The notes under the pieces: generated by a model
The model's database searches: none
The model's input: the letters and a program-made list of their open reading frames with translations, nothing else
Told to the model about the DNA's origin: nothing
Translations under genes and position numbers: made by a program
From: Sphaerisporangium aureirubrum
Lineage (GTDB): Bacteria > Actinomycetota > Actinomycetes > Streptosporangiales > Streptosporangiaceae
DNA length: 64,000 nucleotides
Direction of reading: 5' to 3'
Assembly (NCBI RefSeq): GCF_042658925.1
Contig: NZ_JBHSRF010000032.1
Location: forward strand, 1 to 64,000
Shown here: one piece after another, positions 60,348-64,000 of the stretch
Layout of the letters: every line of letters begins with the position of its first letter
Numbering within the stretch: the stretch's first letter is position 1

Positions 60348-61680
60348 TCACGCCGCGAGTTCCGCGCGCAGATGGTCGCGGAACTCGCGAACCGCCATGA
60401 TGCCGGTGTACAGGTCGAGGTCGCGATCGAACCTTCTGATGAAGTCGACCGTGCGAGGAGACGTCAGCGCCTTGATGGCGGAAATGGCGGGGCGGCCGGC
60501 ATCCAAGGCCTGCTCCACTTCCTCCAGTCGCAGGTACGCGTCGGCGGCATGTACTCGGTTGATCTGTGCGGAGCGCAGGAATCGGTCCTGGAACTTGGTC
60601 ACGGCCACCTCGGCATTCGCCAGCGCCCTGCCGTGATCACCAAGAAGGCGCCAGCAGTTACCGGACTCCGCGCGTAGTTCCGTCTCCTCGTACCATGCCG
60701 TCCACGCCGGAGCTTCGTCCATGGCTCCCCGCGCATGCACCCACTCGGCCTCGCCGAGCAAGTGCTCGACCCGCTTGACGGCATGCCGATCCCCGGATTC
60801 GGAGGGGTTGGCCCGAAAGGCGGTAGCCCAGACCTCCTTGACCAGCACCATGGCCATGACCCGTGGCGGGGCCCCACACGAGTCACCGTATCGGCTGCAG
60901 CGCGGGCAAGACACAACGCCTAATCCGCCCAGTCGAGGTGAATGGCCTGCTGTGTCAGTGCGCCGAGCACCCATACCCCCAAGCAGCGGGTCGTTGCCGA
61001 CCTTCGCGAACGTGAGTGCCTGACCGAAGTGCTGCTGTGCCTGCCCATGGCGGTTGACATCGTATGCGGTCCCGCCCGCCATCCAGCTCATGCCCGCCGC
61101 CGCACTCATCAGCTCCGCGCCCACCCTGTCGTCGTAGCGCCCATGGAGAAGCGGGGTGACGTTGCTTTGAGGTAACGCAGCACCACCGGGCGGACCAGGC
61201 CCGTGCCGAACTGGTGATCCATCTGGCCGAACGCCTGCCGGGCCTCATTGATACGCTGCACGTCCGCCCTGCCGGACCCGGCGTGCGCGGTCGATGCGGC
61301 GGAGGGTTCGTACGTTCAGGACGTCAGTCACTCGCCCAGCGCGGCCGGGACGAACGGCAGCGTGGCCAGCAGGTGACGGCGGGACCCATCCATCTCGAAC
61401 CTCCACAACAGGTCGGCCAACTTCACCGTAGCCTCCAGCGATCCACCCACACAGTCCACCAGCGGCCAGCAAGGTGTCTCCACGAAGGCCCACCCCTCCA
61501 CCCACCGCTCCACCTCGATCGCCTCGACACCGAACACCGCGGCCATCCGCCCCCGATGCCGGGCCCGCACCCCTGCTCCCCGCGCTCCCACCGCGCCCAC
61601 GTCGTCGGCGACACCCCACCGCCTCAGCCGCCGCCTCCTGGCTCAGCCCCTTACGCCGCCGCGCCCTGACCAGCTCCGGA
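60348..61680 (-). pseudogene. Frameshifted XRE-family regulator with TPR-like domain
   Basis: Leftward pieces in different frames make one actinomycete regulator: HTH (ELVRARRRKGLSQEAAAEAV, then SPTTWARWERGEQG), a middle (VEAIEVERWVEGWAFVETPC, DLLWRFEMDGSRRHLLAT, VLRYLKATSPLLHGRYDD) and a C-terminal helical part (GAELMSAAAGMSWMAGGTA, RSAQINRVHAADAYLRLEEV, ending HLRAELAA). At least four frame changes are needed, including one inside the HTH and two around 60870-61000. Such regulators have about 400-450 residues. Too many shifts to be sequencing noise alone, so I call it a pseudogene. Confidence 0.75.
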
Positions 61681-61926
61681 CGGCCGGCCCCTGTCCCGTA
61701 CCCTCACGACAGGACCCTTGGTAATCATCCAACCACTTGTTGTGACGACGATTACCACCTACCTCGGTCCCATGCCAAGCCCTTCCAGTCAAACGACCAG
61801 GGATCGACCAATTCCGGCGTACGACATGCCACGCCCGTGATCAACGCGCCTGCGACGCCGTTCCGCTCACTCCCCCGGCGGCCTTTCCTGCTGTGCACCG
61901 TCATCGACAACGAACGGAGCACCATC
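61681..61926. other. Intergenic region upstream of the NYN gene
   Basis: A region with no gene. GGTAATC (61720-61726) and GATTACC (61750-61756) form a spaced 7-bp inverted repeat, possibly the operator of the broken regulator or a promoter element. Confidence 0.35.
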
Positions 61927-62010
61927 ATGCCCCCGTCGGCCCCTCCGCTTTACGCGTGCATTAAGTCCACATATGCCGTAATGGAGGTGAGTGCACACGA
62001 ACCCCGATGA
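61927..62010 (+). CDS. Possible 27-aa leader peptide
   Basis: An ATG with GGAG eight bases upstream starts MPPSAPPLYACIKSTYAVME and stops at 62010, fourteen bases before the likely GTG of the NYN gene. The position suggests a short upstream frame that could couple translation. No other support. Confidence 0.25.
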   Translation: MPPSAPPLYACIKSTYAVMEVSAHEPR

Positions 62011-62023
62011 AAGGACGCGTATC

Positions 62024-62563
62024 GTGATCACCCCCGTCACGCATCTGGACGAGTTCCGCGCCCACACGTCGCGAATCAGTCGCCGGTCCCGTTGGCTGGA
62101 ACGCCAGGGATCGCTGCGGCGTGGCCGGGCGATGCATCTGATCGACATCGAGAATCTTGTCGGCTCTGCCCGCCCAACGAGCTGCGAGGTCCGGGAGGTC
62201 ATGACGATCTATGAATCGCTAGTCCCCATAGGAGCAAGGGACCATCACGTCGTGGCCGTCAACCACACCGCTCTTCTGACGGTGGGGATCGCGTTCCGCG
62301 GCGTGCGTCTGCTCGCGCGCTCCGGTCCCGACGGCGCCGATCGGGCACTGGTAGAGGCGGCGTTCGAAGACCGCATCGACCTGCGGTTCGAGCGCGTGGT
62401 CATCGGCTCGGGCGACGCCTACTTCACCCGTCTCGCCGCCTGGCTCACCCAAGCCGGTCTACAGGTGACGGTCGCCTCCCGTCGCCGCTCCCTCAGCCGC
62501 CACCTGGCCGACGCCACCCCTGACGTCATCTGCCTCGAACCACACGCCATTCACGCCGCCTGA
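62024..62563 (+). CDS. NYN-domain (PIN-like) protein
   Basis: A 179-aa protein with an NYN/LabA-type PIN-like fold: AMHLIDIENLVGSARP (first acidic residue), ARSGPDGADRALVEA (second) and VVIGSGDAYFTRLAAWL (third), followed by GLQVTVASRRRSLSRHL. These acidic positions are those of metal-dependent RNases, so RNA cleavage is likely but unproven. The GTG at 62024 with AAAGGA is chosen; GTG at 61991 is the alternative. A strong terminator follows directly. It lies between the DISARM side and another helicase gene. Confidence 0.75.
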   Translation: MITPVTHLDEFRAHTSRISRRSRWLERQGSLRRGRAMHLIDIENLVGSARPTSCEVREVMTIYESLVPIGARDHHVVAVNHTALLTVGIAFRGVRLLARSGPDGADRALVEAAFEDRIDLRFERVVIGSGDAYFTRLAAWLTQAGLQVTVASRRRSLSRHLADATPDVICLEPHAIHAA

Positions 62564-62571
62564 CACACCGG

Positions 62572-62608
62572 CACCGGGTGCCGCCGGGACTGTCGGCGGC
62601 ACCCGGTG
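62572..62608 (+). terminator. Terminator hairpin after the NYN gene
   Basis: Perfect 15-bp arms (62572-62586 and 62594-62608) around a 7-nt loop, starting nine bases after the stop codon. No long T-run follows, as is usual in high-GC actinomycetes. Confidence 0.8.
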
Positions 62609-62708
62609 TTGCGGATTCACAACAAGATGCCCCTCCCCCCGCTTCACGCAGCCCAACCGAAGGGCCTGCGCGTCTAAAGACGACCTAATCACCTGAAGCG
62701 GAGCTGCC

Positions 62709-64000
62709 ATGGCGGAAGACGACCTGCGCTACCGACCCTCGACTCGGGAGCTGGACTGGCTGAAGGAGTTCCGCCCCCAGTCCTGCCTGGTGGTAGGCAA
62801 CCCACCGAACGGCACCCGGGGTGCCCTGAAGGCCGTCGCCCCCGACGTACGTAGCATCCGGCACACCCCGAAGACCACAGGGCTACACCGCGGCGTCTAC
62901 GCCGTTGAGAGCGATGGAGCATGGCACGCCATCGTGGTCCTCGCGGGAAGGGACCCGGTTTCGGCGGAGAGCGACCGGCGCCGCTACATCGAGGACGGAC
63001 ACCTGCTGGCCGCCTGGGCCGTCCAGCAGCGGGAGTGGGAGGGGGCACCGCGGCTCGCGGGTGACCCCAGATTCGGCATCGGCGAGATGGTCCGGCCCAA
63101 AGGGATCAGCGCGGTCGGTTCCGTCAGCGGGGTCAGAGCGGTGAGCGGCGGTCACCTGTACGAGGTCGACATCCGGGGTGAGGTGAAGAGCTTCACGGAA
63201 AAGGCTCTCGTGCGGGTCGAGGGAGACCCCAGCAAGCCGGCGTTCTGGCTCTCACAGTCTCCCGCGAACGCGGACGGGCTGTCGATGACGCTCACGTGGA
63301 CCAAGCTCGAACATCCGCTGACCGACACGCTCTACTCCTTCGCGTCGAGCAAGACGGTGTTCCGGGCCTACCAGTTCAAGCCAGTGCTCAAGATCCTCAC
63401 CGGCTCCTCCGGACGGATCCTGGTCGCCGACGAGGTGGGACTGGGCAAGACGATCGAAGCTGGACTGATATGGAGTGAACTCGAGCAGCGCCGCAGGCTC
63501 GACCGCGTCCTGGTGGTCGCCCCGTCGGTGCTCAGATATAAGTGGCAGGCGGAGATGCGGCGACGCTTCGACCGCGAACTCGAGCTCCTGAAGCCATCCC
63601 ATCTGGAGGCCTTCGCGGAGAGCTGGGAGCGGGGAGACCAGCCGCCTCTGCGAGGCGTCATCTCCCTGGAGTCCCTTCGCGGAGCCGACAGGGTGCTTTC
63701 CCAGCTCACCACCGTACAGCCGCGCTTCGACCTCGTCATCATCGACGAGGCGCACTACATGCGTAACCACGAGAGTAAATCTCACGCGCTCGGGCAACTT
63801 CTGTCCGACTGGACGGACTATCTCGTTCTGCTGTCCGCGACCCCGCTCAACCTCGGGAACGACGATCTGTACAACCTGATGGGCCTGCTCGATCCTGAGC
63901 ATTTCAACGACCGAAGCACCTTCGAGGGCCAGCTCCGCCCGAACGAGATCCTCAACGGGGTGGCGAGGTCACTCCTGTCCAACAAAGAACCGCGGACGCT
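62709..64000 (+). CDS. SNF2/RapA-type helicase, 5' part (runs off the window)
   Basis: The first 430 codons of a larger protein, open to the end of the window. An N-terminal domain (WLKEFRPQSCLVVGN; FGIGEMVRPKGISAVGSVSG, SH3-like) precedes a SNF2-type motor: Walker A ILVADEVGLGKTIEAGLIW, motif Ia VLVVAPSVLRYKWQAEM, motif II LVIIDEAHYMRNHESK and motif III LVLLSATPLNLGNDDLY. The ATG at 62709 has GGAG six bases upstream. It has the same general plan as DrmD but is clearly a different protein. It may belong to a further defence system beyond the window. Confidence 0.87.
   Translation, partial: MAEDDLRYRPSTRELDWLKEFRPQSCLVVGNPPNGTRGALKAVAPDVRSIRHTPKTTGLHRGVYAVESDGAWHAIVVLAGRDPVSAESDRRRYIEDGHLLAAWAVQQREWEGAPRLAGDPRFGIGEMVRPKGISAVGSVSGVRAVSGGHLYEVDIRGEVKSFTEKALVRVEGDPSKPAFWLSQSPANADGLSMTLTWTKLEHPLTDTLYSFASSKTVFRAYQFKPVLKILTGSSGRILVADEVGLGKTIEAGLIWSELEQRRRLDRVLVVAPSVLRYKWQAEMRRRFDRELELLKPSHLEAFAESWERGDQPPLRGVISLESLRGADRVLSQLTTVQPRFDLVIIDEAHYMRNHESKSHALGQLLSDWTDYLVLLSATPLNLGNDDLYNLMGLLDPEHFNDRSTFEGQLRPNEILNGVARSLLSNKEPRT

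Noticed and set aside
1..64000. Insertion sequences or transposases
   Set aside because: No transposase motif or terminal inverted repeats of an IS were recognised; gene decay at 23015-25115 and 37189-37690 shows no IS footprint I could identify.
62709..64000. Second drmD, or a gene of the 7-deazapurine (Dpd) system
   Set aside because: The SNF2 motor motifs are shared by many families; the N-terminus differs from drmD here, and no other Dpd gene is in the window, so no specific name is justified.

Overview
The window is high-GC DNA from a filamentous actinomycete. Streptosporangiales-like gene content is my best guess, based on the DUF4142 lipoprotein, the CBM2-linked glycosidase, WhiB-like and SpdB proteins, GTG starts and GGAG-type ribosome sites, but no rRNA or housekeeping marker fixes the genus. 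It has four parts.

(1) Positions 66-19964 hold an actinomycete integrative and conjugative element (AICE) in a tRNA gene with anticodon CAT. A 49-bp exact repeat of the tRNA 3' half marks attL (96-144) and attR (19916-19964). A leftward, largely translationally coupled series runs from a WhiB-like protein through DUF4097, a damaged RapZ-like gene, an RRQRL-type zinc protein, SpdB, a TraB/FtsK translocase, small zinc/membrane proteins, SSB, a family A DNA polymerase, a primase-polymerase and a DUF3987 protein to excisionase and integrase. A divergent GntR regulator starts the rightward arm, which carries an HTH protein, an asparaginase-like protein, a PPC/DUF296 protein and membrane proteins. 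Two non-coding repeat clusters (CTAG at 8121-8206, TGACAG at 18454-18676) are candidates for transfer and replication sites.

(2) Positions 20164-37148 are ordinary chromosomal genes: DUF4142 lipoprotein, secreted propeller-like protein, three decayed genes (serine protease, LuxR regulator, GH1 glucosidase), a Tat-exported GH30-CBM2 xylanase under a LacI-type palindrome, a Baeyer-Villiger-type monooxygenase, a leftward run (MFS transporter, SGNH hydrolase, class C beta-lactamase-like protein, phosphotransferase, MBL hydrolase) with a divergent TetR regulator, and an exonuclease-TerB-BRCT protein.

(3) Positions 37189-59887 are a defence island. Gene remnants and a membrane-anchored Ser/Thr kinase with a duplicated sensor come first. 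Then follow, all leftward, a DUF262/HNH protein (GmrSD-like), a superfamily I helicase with a RelE/ParE-like N-terminus, a second Ser/Thr kinase with a C-terminal helical-repeat tail, and a complete class 1 DISARM operon transcribed drmD-drmMI-drmA-drmB-drmC. The specificity part of drmMI is clearly AT-richer than its flanks. An 11-bp perfect inverted repeat lies upstream of drmD.

(4) Positions 60348-64000 carry a frameshifted XRE/TPR regulator, an NYN-type nuclease-like protein and the 5' part of another SNF2-type helicase that runs off the window. The best candidate for something undescribed is the kinase/DUF262/RelE-helicase/kinase group beside DISARM; the most unusual part of the AICE is its self-contained replication set plus the two uncharacterised repeat clusters.
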